From Anaerorudis cellulosivorans (GTDB lineage Bacteria; Bacteroidota; Bacteroidia; Bacteroidales; Dysgonomonadaceae), in assembly GCF_025943985.1 (NCBI RefSeq), contig NZ_JAPCWE010000012.1, positions 1 to 64,000 on the forward strand: 64,000 bases of DNA. Reading direction: 5' to 3'. A program made the position numbers and the translations under genes. Positions 18,486 through 27,589 of the stretch are shown in pieces; positions within the stretch are counted from its first letter, which is position 1; the number at the start of each line of letters is the position of its first letter. The notes below the pieces were generated by a model that saw nothing but the letters and a program-made list of their open reading frames with translations, was not told where the DNA came from and did no database searches.

Positions 18486-18872
18486 TTGAAGACAATGAAA
18501 AAAGTTATTTTATCAGTAGCATTAATTTTTGGTATAATTGGAGCAACACAAGCTCAAAACCAAAACAAGGATCAGATCCAACAAGATCAGACGACAGTGA
18601 TTTCAAACCAATCACAAGACAATGGGTTTAAGGATGTAAAATTGGAGGAACTGAATGAGAAGGTGCAAGCTGCAATTCAGGCATTAGCTGAAAGTTATCA
18701 GGTAAATGCTATTCAGTATAATGAAGAGAAACAAATCACGAAAGTAGAAGCCACTAAAAAGGATGATCAATCGAAGAAAACCTTCTACTTCGATGTTGAG
18801 GGTAACGAGATAGCAATGGATACCGTCTCTGAACAAGGTGAAAAAACAGATGAATCTAAAGAGGTCAAGTAG
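18486..18872 (+). CDS. Small exported protein, unknown function
   Basis: 128 residues. A clear signal peptide (MKTMKKVILSVALIFGIIGATQAQ, cleavage after AQA or TQAQ near 22-24) is followed by a Gln/Asn/Asp-rich stretch and a short domain resembling one repeat of periplasmic PepSY/DUF2874-like proteins (LNEKVQAAIQALAESYQVNAIQYNEE ... KKTFYFDVEGNEI). The tail is acidic and lysine-rich, so the protein is probably soluble in the periplasm. It starts at ATG 18486 (or 18495). Its long upstream region with phased repeats beside a two-component system suggests that system regulates it. The PepSY-like comparison is a weak impression. Confidence 0.7.
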   Translation: MKTMKKVILSVALIFGIIGATQAQNQNKDQIQQDQTTVISNQSQDNGFKDVKLEELNEKVQAAIQALAESYQVNAIQYNEEKQITKVEATKKDDQSKKTFYFDVEGNEIAMDTVSEQGEKTDESKEVK

Positions 18873-18995
18873 AAATGGATGCAAAATGAGAAAGTTGCAT
18901 TGCAAAAAGATAACCGCTGTTTAAGCAGGTTAACACAATCTCATTCTCGATAGACAAAATGGACAATCCGGAGGGAAAGTTCTTTTTGTCGGACT

Positions 18996-19034
18996 ACCGC
19001 TCCCGAGGTGTAATCTCTCGAGAGCGGTTTTTTT
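18996..19034 (+). terminator. Rho-independent terminator
   Basis: ACCGCTCCCGAG pairs with CTCGAGAGCGGT with one mismatch, followed by seven T. It ends the exported-protein transcript and overlaps the last two bases of the convergent aroE. Confidence 0.8.
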
Positions 19035-19788
19035 ATGCTGTCCAAATTTTCCATGCTGCCTCTGCTTGAAGATGAAGCATCTCTTCGCCGTTTTTTATAG
19101 TTGCACCTTTGTCCTTGCCTTTTTTTAAGAATACTGTTTCGGCCGGATTGTATACCAGATCATAAAGAAGATGATTCCGGGTAAGGTATTGATAAGGAAT
19201 GTCGGGGCATTCGTTTACCTTTGGAAAAGTGCCTACTGGAGAGGCATTTATGATGATTTGGTAGCTGTTGATGATTTCGGGTGTCAGTTCATTATAGGTG
19301 TATTTATTTTCACCGGCTGTACGTGAAACATATTTCCAATCGATTCCCAGATCAATTAAAGCTTGCACAACAGCTTTCGATGCTCCGCCTGTGCCCAGGA
19401 CAAGCGCTTTTTTATGAATATCTGAGTTGATAAGAGGCTCTATGGATTTTTTAAATCCCACATAATCCGTATTATAGCCTTTTAGATAGTAAGTGCGTTT
19501 ATCGTTTGGGTTTCGATCGATTTTGATGACGTTTACTGCTCCAATTTTTTTAGCTTCGGGCGAAAGTTCATCAAGATAAGGGATGACCTGCTCTTTGTAG
19601 GGTATAGTAACATTCAATCCTTTTAGATGTCTATGAGTCAAAATGACGTCTCTGATTTGCTGAATATCTCCAATTTCAACGTTTAGGTATTCGGCATCAA
19701 TATTTTCCTTTTTAAATTTTTCAGTAAAAAACATGGCCGAAAAAGAATGTTTTAGAGGGAATCCGATGAGTCCGTATGTATCCATCAT
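19033..19788 (-). CDS. aroE: Shikimate dehydrogenase
   Basis: NADPH-dependent reduction of 3-dehydroshikimate to shikimate, for aromatic amino acids. Visible: GLIGFPLKHSFSAMFF (substrate-binding serines), NVTIPYKEQV with catalytic Lys, NTDYVGF with Asp, and the Rossmann loop VLGTGGASKAV. 251 residues. The start ATG 19788 overlaps the ubiE stop (ATGA), indicating translational coupling; ATG 19785 is an alternative. Last gene of the five-gene minus-strand operon that begins with the PurF-like gene. Confidence 0.94.
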   Translation of the reverse strand: MMDTYGLIGFPLKHSFSAMFFTEKFKKENIDAEYLNVEIGDIQQIRDVILTHRHLKGLNVTIPYKEQVIPYLDELSPEAKKIGAVNVIKIDRNPNDKRTYYLKGYNTDYVGFKKSIEPLINSDIHKKALVLGTGGASKAVVQALIDLGIDWKYVSRTAGENKYTYNELTPEIINSYQIIINASPVGTFPKVNECPDIPYQYLTRNHLLYDLVYNPAETVFLKKGKDKGATIKNGEEMLHLQAEAAWKIWTA

Positions 19789-20528
19789 GTTCTTTTTTGT
19801 GCGATATATAAGCTGCAAACGCCTGCTGTGTAGGTTTTGTATTGAAGGGTATAAAAACCGTTATTTTCGAGAATAGTCATCATTTCTTCCCCTTGGGGGA
19901 ATGCACTGATGGATTGTGGTAGGTATCGGTATGCGTTTTTATCGGTGGACATTATGCGCCCAATAAACGGGATAAAAAGTTCGGAATACATGCGATACAG
20001 TTGTTTCATGGGAAAATGTTGTGGGGTAGAGAGTTCGAGAAACAAAAATATGCCGCCGGGTTTCAGCACGCGACGAATTTCGTGAAAAGAGCGGTCGATA
20101 TTTTCAAAATTTCGTACACCGAAAGCTACGGTTGCTGCATCAAAGGTGTTGTCGGGAAAATTCATTGCAGTGCAATCTTGTTGCTCGAGTATGATACGGT
20201 TTCCCATACCATTTGCTTCGATTTTTTTTCTTCCGGTTTCCATCATTTTTTTAGAAATATCGATCCCGATAATCTTGTCGGGCGACAGAATTCGTTGCGC
20301 AAGAATAGCAAAATCACCCGTTCCGGTGGCAATGTCCAGCATTTGTTGCGGATGGTAAGGCTTTAATTTTTTAATGGCATCCTTTCTCCAGAAATTATCG
20401 ATTCCCAGCGAAAGAATACCATTCAGTTTATCGTAAGTGGGGGCAATGGAGTTGAACATGTACTCCACTTGTTTTGTTTTGGATTCGGATGAATTGTATG
20501 GAATTACCTTTTCCGAGTTATAACCCAT
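19785..20528 (-). CDS. ubiE: Demethylmenaquinone methyltransferase
   Basis: SAM-dependent C-methylation of demethylmenaquinone, the last step of menaquinone synthesis (MenG/UbiE). SAM site MLDIATGTGDFA, then FGVRNFENIDRSFHEIRRVLKPGG, the UbiE signature segment. 247 residues, normal. Coupled to aroE downstream and 12 bp after purC. Menaquinone fits an anaerobic respiratory chain with fumarate reductase, typical for Bacteroidales (inference). Confidence 0.95.
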   Translation of the reverse strand: MGYNSEKVIPYNSSESKTKQVEYMFNSIAPTYDKLNGILSLGIDNFWRKDAIKKLKPYHPQQMLDIATGTGDFAILAQRILSPDKIIGIDISKKMMETGRKKIEANGMGNRIILEQQDCTAMNFPDNTFDAATVAFGVRNFENIDRSFHEIRRVLKPGGIFLFLELSTPQHFPMKQLYRMYSELFIPFIGRIMSTDKNAYRYLPQSISAFPQGEEMMTILENNGFYTLQYKTYTAGVCSLYIAQKRT

Positions 20529-20540
20529 ATTATTCCGTTT

Positions 20541-21497
20541 TTAATGTGATGATCGTTTTTTCAAATACGACATCACATTTCTTTCGATGCGTTCTTCCAG
20601 GTTGCTTGTATCGGCTTTTTCGAATTTTTCTCCGGTAATGATTTCGTAAAGTTCGATATACCGTTCCGATACTTGATTGCAAAATTCTTCCGTCATGTTG
20701 GGGATTTTTTGCCCGGGTTGTCCTTGAAAACCATTTTCAATCAACCATTGGCGAACAAATTCTTTAGATAGCTGCTTGGGTTCTATACCTTTTTCGAAAC
20801 ATTCCTGATAGCTGTCGCTATAAAAATAACGGGACGAATCGGGTGTATGTATTTCATCGATCAAATAAATTTTACCGTCTTTTTTACCGAATTCGTATTT
20901 TGTATCCACAAGAATCAGCCCTTTTTCGGCTGCCATTTCGGTTCCTCTCTGAAACAAAGCATAGGTGTATTTTTCGATTTGTTCGTATTCGTCTTTGTTT
21001 ACCAGTCCCTGTGCAATGATTTCTTCTTTGGAGATGTTTTCATCGTGACCCTCAGCTGCTTTGGTGGTGGGGGTGATGATAGGGGTATCGAATTTTTGAT
21101 TTTCTTTCATCCCGTCGGGCAGCGGAACACCGCAAAGAGAGCGTGCCCCTTTTTTGTATTCGCGCCAAGCGCTTCCGGTGAGATATCCTCTAATAACCAT
21201 TTCCACTTTATAGGGCTCACAGCGTATTCCTACGGTAACCATTGGATCGGGTGAAGCTGTTTTCCAATTGGGAACGATGTCGGAGGTCGCGTCCAGAAAT
21301 TTATTGGCAATCTGGTTTAATACTTGTCCCTTGTAGGGAATCCCTTCCGGAAGAATTACATCGAATGCCGAAATTCGGTCAGTTACAATCATGACCAGTA
21401 TGTCGTTTTCGATGGTGTATACGTCACGTACTTTACCGTGATAAACAGCGGTTTGTCCCGGAAAATGATAATTTGTTTTAACCAATGTATTCTTCAT
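20541..21497 (-). CDS. purC: SAICAR synthetase
   Basis: Phosphoribosylaminoimidazole-succinocarboxamide synthase, joining aspartate to CAIR with ATP in purine synthesis. 318 residues, the longer type (about 300-320) rather than the E. coli-type 240. Seen: [26 protein letters not shown] near the start, [23 protein letters not shown] and LVDTKYEFG. It lies between phoH and ubiE on one strand with 60 and 12 bp gaps. Confidence 0.95.
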   Translation of the reverse strand: MKNTLVKTNYHFPGQTAVYHGKVRDVYTIENDILVMIVTDRISAFDVILPEGIPYKGQVLNQIANKFLDATSDIVPNWKTASPDPMVTVGIRCEPYKVEMVIRGYLTGSAWREYKKGARSLCGVPLPDGMKENQKFDTPIITPTTKAAEGHDENISKEEIIAQGLVNKDEYEQIEKYTYALFQRGTEMAAEKGLILVDTKYEFGKKDGKIYLIDEIHTPDSSRYFYSDSYQECFEKGIEPKQLSKEFVRQWLIENGFQGQPGQKIPNMTEEFCNQVSERYIELYEIITGEKFEKADTSNLEERIERNVMSYLKKRSSH

Positions 21498-21557
21498 ATT
21501 TTTCGTTTTTATTCATGTCTTTGAAGAAATCTCAGCGTAAATATAGTAAATGTTCTA

Positions 21558-22535
21558 CTATTCTTCTTTAGGGGAATCGGGAAAAGCTTCTTTTTCTTCT
21601 CTTGCTTCGCTTTTTTCGTATGCTTCAACTATATGTTGTACCAATTGGTGGCGGACGATGTCTTTTTTGTTGAATTCTACGGTGGATATGCCTTTTATTC
21701 CGCGCAGCACTTTCATTGCATGAATTAATCCCGATTGTTGAGAGTGCGGCAAATCGATTTGAGTGATGTCGCCTGTTACAATCATTTTTCCGTTTAAACC
21801 CAAACGGGTCAAAAACATTTTTATCTGTTGTTTGGTCGTATTCTGGGCTTCATCCAGAATAATGATGGCATCGTTGAGGGTGCGGCCGCGCATAAAAGCT
21901 AATGGTGCAATCTGGATAACTTTGTTCTCGAGATATTCTTTTAGTTTCAACGGTGGAATCATATCTTCCAACGCATCGTATAAAGGTTGCAGATAGGGAT
22001 CGATTTTTTCTTTCATATCCCCCGGAAGAAAGCCGAGTTTTTCCCCGGCTTCAACTGCCGGGCGACTGAGGATGATCTTGCGTACCTGCTTATTTTTAAG
22101 TGATCTGACAGCCAGTGCTATGGCAGTGTATGTTTTTCCCGATCCTGCAGGACCGATGGCAAAAACCAGATCATTTTCGTCAAAAGCTTTTATGAGTTTT
22201 TTTTGGTTGGGCGTTCGTGCGAGAATAGGTTTGCCGTTGATCCCGTAAATAATCAGGTTGTCTTGAGAGAATATTGTGGGCGCTTTGCCTTTTACGATAT
22301 CGATAATATCCTCTTCTCTAAGGATATTCGTCTCGATACCGAATTTTTCCAATTTATGGATGTTATCTTCGAAACGGATAATTTCTTCTTCATCACCAAT
22401 AACCTTGATAACATTTCCCCGTGCTACAATCCGAAGTTTTGGAAATAGTGTTTTTATTAATTGAATATTAATGTTGTTTATTCCGAAAAAAACAACAGGA
22501 TCAACATTTTCTAGGATGATTATTTTTTCAATCAT
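21558..22535 (-). CDS. PhoH-like ATPase
   Basis: 325 residues: an N-terminal RNA-binding-like region (1-110), then the PhoH ATPase with Walker A AIGPAGSGKTYTA and Walker B IILDEAQNTT followed by the VTGDITQIDLP sensor. Family members are linked to RNA metabolism and stress (YbeZ type), but the biochemical role is unsettled. The C-terminus is Lys/Glu-rich. It lies 8 bp downstream of the PurF-like gene and 60 bp before purC. The YbeZ partner YbeY is not visible in the window. Confidence 0.9.
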   Translation of the reverse strand: MIEKIIILENVDPVVFFGINNINIQLIKTLFPKLRIVARGNVIKVIGDEEEIIRFEDNIHKLEKFGIETNILREEDIIDIVKGKAPTIFSQDNLIIYGINGKPILARTPNQKKLIKAFDENDLVFAIGPAGSGKTYTAIALAVRSLKNKQVRKIILSRPAVEAGEKLGFLPGDMKEKIDPYLQPLYDALEDMIPPLKLKEYLENKVIQIAPLAFMRGRTLNDAIIILDEAQNTTKQQIKMFLTRLGLNGKMIVTGDITQIDLPHSQQSGLIHAMKVLRGIKGISTVEFNKKDIVRHQLVQHIVEAYEKSEAREEKEAFPDSPKEE

Positions 22536-22543
22536 TAAAATGG

Positions 22544-24457
22544 TTAAAAATTCAGTTTAAATTGATACGGGCGGTTTTCTTCACCTTCAATGTAATTGAT
22601 GAACGCATGATTTACCATTCGGTTACCTCCAGGAGTGGGGTAGTCTCCCGAAAAGTACCAGTCGCCGGCATGATCGGGACAGGCTTTGTGCAAATTTTCA
22701 ATCGTTTGAAATACAATTTTAACTTCTGCCTTCGTCCCTTCCGGGGTAAGCATTCGTGCTATTTTGTCGGAAATCTCTTCGTCGGTAAAGGGTTCATAAA
22801 TTTCCTTTACGTAATTCACGATTTCTTCTTTTTTCTTGTCTTTTTGTGCCAGTGATTTTTGATAGACTTCATCTATCACATGTTGTAATCCTCGTTCTTT
22901 TAATAGTTCGATAGCGGCTTTAAAAGCGATGAATTCGCTCAGACGCGACATATCGATACCGTAATAATCGGGATAGCGAATTTGTGGCGAGGATGAAACA
23001 ATAACGATCTTTGTGGGATCGAGTCTGTCCAGAATTTTTATGATGCTCTGCTTCAATGTAGTCCCTCGCACAATGCTATCATCGATAATCACCAATTTAT
23101 CTTTGTTCCGTTCCAATGAACCATAGGTAATATCGTAAACGTGAGCAGCCAAATCGTTGCGGGTATTACCTTCTGTAATGAAAGTGCGAAGTTTGATATC
23201 TTTAATGGCTACTTTTTCTGCACGAACACGTTTGGAGAGAATCTGTTCAATTTCATTTTTATTCAATGAAGCGCCTTTCTCTGCAAGGATTTGTGCTTTT
23301 TCCTTGTTAAAATGTTTTTCCAATGCCTCCATCATGCCGAAAAAAGCCACTTCGGCAGTGTTGGGGATAAATGAAAAAACCGTATTGTCGAAATCGTGAT
23401 CAATAGCGTCTAATATTTTCGGAATGAGTAGCTCACCTAGTTTTTTGCGTTCGCGATAAATATCGTAATCGGATCCGCGCGAGAAATAAATGCGTTCAAA
23501 AGAACAGGGCGTAATTTTTTCTTTTTTTTCTATGATCTGAGACAGGGAAATTTTTCCGTTTTTTTTCACAATTAATGCCTGCCCCGGTTCCAGTTCATGA
23601 ACATCGTCCTTGGTTAGATTAAATGTAGTTTGAATGACCGGTCGTTCTGAAGCAACCACAGCAACTTCATCATCGTAATAATAAAATGCCGGTCGAATTC
23701 CCCAAGGATCGCGTAAAGCAAAAGCATCGCCACATCCGATGAGTCCGCTTATTACATAACCCCCGTCCCATATTTTGCTGGCTCGTTTCAATAAGAATGG
23801 TATATCCAGTCGCTCTTCAATTAAATGACTGATTTGCTGTCCGTTTAATCCTTCTTTGTTGATATGGTCATATTGATATTGAACTTCTCTATCCAGATAG
23901 TGGCCCAGCGATTCGAGAATGATAAAAGTATCGGCATAATCACGAGGATGTTGTCCTTCAGAAAGGAGTTGTTCAAACATTTCATCGACATTGGTCATGT
24001 TGAAATTTCCTGCCAGGGCGAGACTTCTTGATGCCCAATTGTTTCGTCGCAATAGCGGATGTAAATATGCTAATCCGCTTTTTCCCGTTGTGCTGTATCT
24101 AAGGTGGGCAAGGAAAAGCTCTGCTGCAAAGGGAACACTTTTCTTTACAAAGTCAATATCTTTTAATTTGTCGGGCGAAAAACGACGAAATGTTTCATGT
24201 ACCTTACCAAAAATTTCGGCAATAGCACCTGAACCTGCGGCTCTTTCTCTGAAAATAAACTCATTGCCTGCCGAGGCTTCCAACTTAACCGCGGCAAGAC
24301 CGGCTCCTTCCTGACCGCGATTGTGTTGTTTTTCCATTAATAAATAGAGCTTATCGAGCCCATATTGCCACGAGCCGTATTTTTTATAATAATAATCTAG
24401 GGGTTTCAAAAGGCGGATCATTGCAACCCCGCATTCATGCTTAATTTTATCTGTCAT
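22544..24457 (-). CDS. Long amidophosphoribosyltransferase-like protein (PurF paralogue)
   Basis: Ntn-type glutamine amidotransferase fused to a phosphoribosyltransferase domain. An N-terminal HECGVAM suggests Cys 9 becomes the nucleophile after propeptide removal. NRGQEGAG and the glutaminase core follow, and the PRPP loop LVIIDDSIVRGTTL lies at about residue 460. Typical PurF has 470-510 residues; this has 637, with insertions and a C-terminal extension of about 100 residues (from about 530 on). Bacteroidetes often carry both a normal PurF and this long form; the second gene is not in the window. First gene of the phoH-purC-ubiE-aroE run. It may make phosphoribosylamine, or act on another substrate. 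Confidence 0.82.
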   Translation of the reverse strand: MTDKIKHECGVAMIRLLKPLDYYYKKYGSWQYGLDKLYLLMEKQHNRGQEGAGLAAVKLEASAGNEFIFRERAAGSGAIAEIFGKVHETFRRFSPDKLKDIDFVKKSVPFAAELFLAHLRYSTTGKSGLAYLHPLLRRNNWASRSLALAGNFNMTNVDEMFEQLLSEGQHPRDYADTFIILESLGHYLDREVQYQYDHINKEGLNGQQISHLIEERLDIPFLLKRASKIWDGGYVISGLIGCGDAFALRDPWGIRPAFYYYDDEVAVVASERPVIQTTFNLTKDDVHELEPGQALIVKKNGKISLSQIIEKKEKITPCSFERIYFSRGSDYDIYRERKKLGELLIPKILDAIDHDFDNTVFSFIPNTAEVAFFGMMEALEKHFNKEKAQILAEKGASLNKNEIEQILSKRVRAEKVAIKDIKLRTFITEGNTRNDLAAHVYDITYGSLERNKDKLVIIDDSIVRGTTLKQSIIKILDRLDPTKIVIVSSSPQIRYPDYYGIDMSRLSEFIAFKAAIELLKERGLQHVIDEVYQKSLAQKDKKKEEIVNYVKEIYEPFTDEEISDKIARMLTPEGTKAEVKIVFQTIENLHKACPDHAGDWYFSGDYPTPGGNRMVNHAFINYIEGEENRPYQFKLNF

Positions 24458-24634
24458 TTATTATTGTCTTCCCAGAATTAATCTACAAATTTAATTCTAT
24501 TTACAGAAAAGTACACACCCTTATGGATTAAAAATTTAAAAAATATAAATGCAGAAGATTTTGCTCATTAACTTTTCGGTTGATTTTTATTATTTTTTGT
24601 ATCCTTTCCTTTTCGGAGAGACCATTTTTCTTTG

Positions 24635-24642
24635 TATTTTTG
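24635..24642 (+). promoter_or_regulatory. -7 box upstream of fumarase
   Basis: TATTTTTG fits TAnnTTTG, 72 bp before the fumarase ATG. The -33 region (TTTC) is only a partial match. Confidence 0.45.
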
Positions 24643-24714
24643 CGAAACCGGGAGTAATAAATGCTTCGCTGTTATCTAAAAGTCACACAAATATAATGAT
24701 AAATCGATTAAATT

Positions 24715-26358
24715 ATGACTGTAAAACCGTTTAAGTATCAAGATCCCTTTCCTTTGTCGAAAGATGATACAGAATATTATTTGCTGACAAAAGACTATGT
24801 GTCGATTTCGAATTTCGAGGGAAAAGAAATATTGAAAATTGAGCCTGAAGGGTTAACGCTGTTAGCGCAGCAGGCATTTCGTGATGTAGAATTTTTGCTT
24901 CGCCCTGAGCACCAAAAACAGGTAGCCCGGATTTTAGAGGATCCTGAAGCGAGTGAGAATGATAAATTTGTGGCGTTGACTTTTCTGCGTAATGCAGAGA
25001 TTGCTGCTAAAGGAGTCCTTCCCTTTTGTCAAGATACCGGAACAGCAATTATCATAGGGAAGAAAGGTCAACGCGTGTGGACAGAAGGCAATGATGCTGA
25101 AGCATTATCAAAGGGTGTTTACAATACATTTGTGAATGAAAATTTTCGTTATTCACAAATTGCTCCTCTCACTATGTATGAGGAAGTGAATACGGGGTGT
25201 AATCTTCCCGCACAAATCGACTTATATGCCGTTCCTGGAGATGAATATGAATTCCTTTGCATTGCGAAAGGCGGTGGATCGGCAAACAAAACCTATTTGT
25301 ATCAGGAAACAAAAGCATTGCTCAGACCGGATAAACTGGAGAATTTTTTGATTGAAAAAATGAAAACACTGGGTACCGCTGCTTGTCCACCCTATCATAT
25401 TGCTTTTGTGATTGGCGGTACTTCTGCCGAGGCTAATTTGAAAACCGTAAAACTGGCTTCGGCAAAATATTACGATAATCTTCCTTCTGTTGGTAATGAA
25501 TGGGGTCAGGCATTTCGTGATTACGAATTGGAGGAAAAACTGAAAAAGGCTTCTGAAGAATTCGGATTAGGTGCGCAGTTTGGCGGGAAATATTTTGCTC
25601 ACGATGTGCGGGTTATCCGTTTGCCGCGTCATGCTGCTTCATGCCCTGTGGGAATGGGCGTTTCGTGCTCGGCCGATCGCAATATTAAGGCAAAAATCAC
25701 TAAAGAAGGTATCTGGCTGGAGAAATTGGAGGACAATCCCGGTCGGTTTATCCCGGAAAAATATCGTCAAGCCGGGGATGCGGGAGGAGTGAAGATAGAC
25801 CTGAACCGTCCCATGAAAGAAGTTTTGGCCGAACTTAGCAAATACCCTGTCTCTACGCGTTTATCGCTCAGCGGTACAGTTATCGTGGCTCGCGATATAG
25901 CTCATGCAAAACTTAAAGAGCGGTTGGATAGAGGTGAAGACCTGCCTCAATATTTTAAAGATCATCCTGTGTTTTATGCAGGTCCTGCAAAGACTCCGAA
26001 AGGTTATATTTCGGGTTCGATGGGACCTACCACTTCAAATCGGATGGATCCTTATGTGGACGAGTTTCAATCGCACGGAGGCAGTATGATTATGATTGGA
26101 AAGGGAAATCGTAGTCAACAAGTTGTGGATGCTTGCAAAAAACACGGAGGATTTTATCTTGGAAGTATCGGCGGACCGGCGGCTATTTTGGCTCAGAATC
26201 ACATTAAAAAACTGGAATGTGTGGAGTTTCCCGAACTTGGAATGGAGGCAATATGGAAAATTGAAGTTGAAGATTTTCCGGCTTTTATTCTGATTGATGA
26301 CAAGGGGAACGATTTTTTCAAAATGGTTCAAGCGCCGAAATGTGCCTATGGTAACTAA
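24715..26358 (+). CDS. Fumarate hydratase, class I (iron-sulfur)
   Basis: Interconverts fumarate and malate with an oxygen-sensitive [4Fe-4S] cluster. The 547 residues join the alpha and beta halves in one chain, as in E. coli FumA/FumB. Cluster-ligand candidates lie in [17 protein letters not shown] and GMGVSCSAD. The C-terminal part holds the [12 protein letters not shown] and GKGNRSQQV swivel-domain motifs. It is a single gene with its own promoter, ending in a hairpin shared with coaA. In Bacteroidales it commonly serves the reductive branch to succinate. Confidence 0.95.
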   Translation: MTVKPFKYQDPFPLSKDDTEYYLLTKDYVSISNFEGKEILKIEPEGLTLLAQQAFRDVEFLLRPEHQKQVARILEDPEASENDKFVALTFLRNAEIAAKGVLPFCQDTGTAIIIGKKGQRVWTEGNDAEALSKGVYNTFVNENFRYSQIAPLTMYEEVNTGCNLPAQIDLYAVPGDEYEFLCIAKGGGSANKTYLYQETKALLRPDKLENFLIEKMKTLGTAACPPYHIAFVIGGTSAEANLKTVKLASAKYYDNLPSVGNEWGQAFRDYELEEKLKKASEEFGLGAQFGGKYFAHDVRVIRLPRHAASCPVGMGVSCSADRNIKAKITKEGIWLEKLEDNPGRFIPEKYRQAGDAGGVKIDLNRPMKEVLAELSKYPVSTRLSLSGTVIVARDIAHAKLKERLDRGEDLPQYFKDHPVFYAGPAKTPKGYISGSMGPTTSNRMDPYVDEFQSHGGSMIMIGKGNRSQQVVDACKKHGGFYLGSIGGPAAILAQNHIKKLECVEFPELGMEAIWKIEVEDFPAFILIDDKGNDFFKMVQAPKCAYGN

Positions 26359-26377
26359 ATCACAGAAATAAAACCAA

Positions 26378-26413
26378 TAAGAAGAGTAACGCAAATCAGC
26401 GTTGCTCTTCTTA
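26378..26413. terminator. Hairpin between convergent fumarase and coaA
   Basis: Fifteen-base arms (26378-26392 and 26399-26413) pair with one mismatch around a six-base loop. There is no strong T run, so it may be a weak two-way terminator. Confidence 0.5.
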
Positions 26414-27364
26414 GATTTTACGGATTCTTACTCCTCTGACAAAATGACATTCTCCTTTTTCCAATATCAGATCAGCGCGGAAACGGGTGGGTAAAATGTT
26501 TTGCTTTAAATTAGGAAGATTGATTTCATCCCAAACTTTATTCGCAAATTCCATCAGTTCTTCTTCTGAATAGGAGGCATAACGATGAAAATAGGATTCA
26601 GGATTCCGAAAAGCGGTTTCCTGGAGTTTTTTGAAACGTTCCACGTACCATTTGCGAAGATCTTTTTCGGCGGCATCTACATAAATGGAAAAGTCAAAAA
26701 AATCGGAGACAAAAACTTTGTGCCTCGATTTTTTGTTTATTGTAACCTGCAGAATATTAATACCTTCTACAATTAAGATATCCGGCTTTTCAATTCTCTG
26801 TATTTGGTCGGGCATCACATCATAATACAGATGCGAATACACGGGAGCTTCAAGAATATCGCGTCCCGATTTCACGTCGGCCAGGAAAGATAGCAGCCGT
26901 TTGGCATCGTAGCTTTCGGGAAACCCTTTTTTATTGAAAATTCCTCTTCGTTCGAGTTCGGTATTCGGGTATAAAAAACCATCGGTCGTGACAAGTTCAA
27001 CTCTCGGGGTTTCGGGTGTCATGGAAAGCAATTTCTGCAGAACACGTGCAGTAGTACTTTTCCCCGCTGCTACACTGCCGGCTATGCCGATGATATAGGG
27101 AATGCGCTGACTGGGGTTGTCGAAGAATTGGTCGCGTTCGTTATGCAGATTGCGGTAGTGCGTAATGTGTATCTGCAACAACCTTATCATCGGAAGATAA
27201 ATCTCTTCAATCTCTTGTATGGTAAGCGGTTCATTAAGCGCTTGCAGTTGTGAAACATCGATGTCGGAAACCGGAAACATCGGGTGTTCCTCCAACTTGC
27301 TCCATTCTTCTCGGGTAAAACTCCGGAAAGGTGAGTAGGTTGCCTCGTAAGGTTGTTTATTCAT
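26411..27364 (-). CDS. coaA: Pantothenate kinase, type I
   Basis: Phosphorylates pantothenate, the first committed step of coenzyme A synthesis, and is usually feedback-inhibited by CoA. 317 residues. Start region EATYSPFRSFTREEWSKL, Walker A GIAGSVAAGKST, then VTTDGFLYPN and KGFPESYD, all family hallmarks. The type I enzyme (PRK fold) rather than CoaX is notable, because many Bacteroidetes use type III. Promoter box at 27384-27391. Confidence 0.95.
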   Translation of the reverse strand: MNKQPYEATYSPFRSFTREEWSKLEEHPMFPVSDIDVSQLQALNEPLTIQEIEEIYLPMIRLLQIHITHYRNLHNERDQFFDNPSQRIPYIIGIAGSVAAGKSTTARVLQKLLSMTPETPRVELVTTDGFLYPNTELERRGIFNKKGFPESYDAKRLLSFLADVKSGRDILEAPVYSHLYYDVMPDQIQRIEKPDILIVEGINILQVTINKKSRHKVFVSDFFDFSIYVDAAEKDLRKWYVERFKKLQETAFRNPESYFHRYASYSEEELMEFANKVWDEINLPNLKQNILPTRFRADLILEKGECHFVRGVRIRKI

Positions 27365-27383
27365 TTTATTTATTTTCGTCCTG

Positions 27384-27391
27384 CAAATTTA
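27384..27391 (-). promoter_or_regulatory. -7 box of coaA
   Basis: On the minus strand the sequence reads TAAATTTG, an exact TAnnTTTG, 20 bp before the coaA start. Confidence 0.5.
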
Positions 27392-27510
27392 CACGATAAT
27401 TTTATCATTAGAGTGCTAACAAGTAAAAAATCCTTTTTTACAAATTCTATTTGCTTTATTGAAGATAAATTGGGCTTGGAAGGAAAATAAATAGTAATTG
27501 GATAGAGGTA

Positions 27511-27546
27511 AAAAAACCGGTAAACAATGATAAATCATTTACCGGT
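27511..27546 (-). terminator. Rho-independent terminator of htpG
   Basis: AACCGGTAAA and TTTACCGGTT form a perfect stem; on the minus strand a T run follows. It lies 44 bp after the htpG stop. Confidence 0.8.
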
Positions 27547-27589
27547 TCTCAATGACTTTGACTTCTTCTATAGACCCTTGTGAATTCCC

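Noticed and set aside
24549-24734. 61-residue frame before fumarase
   Set aside because: It spans the promoter box and overlaps the fumarase start; low complexity and Phe-rich.
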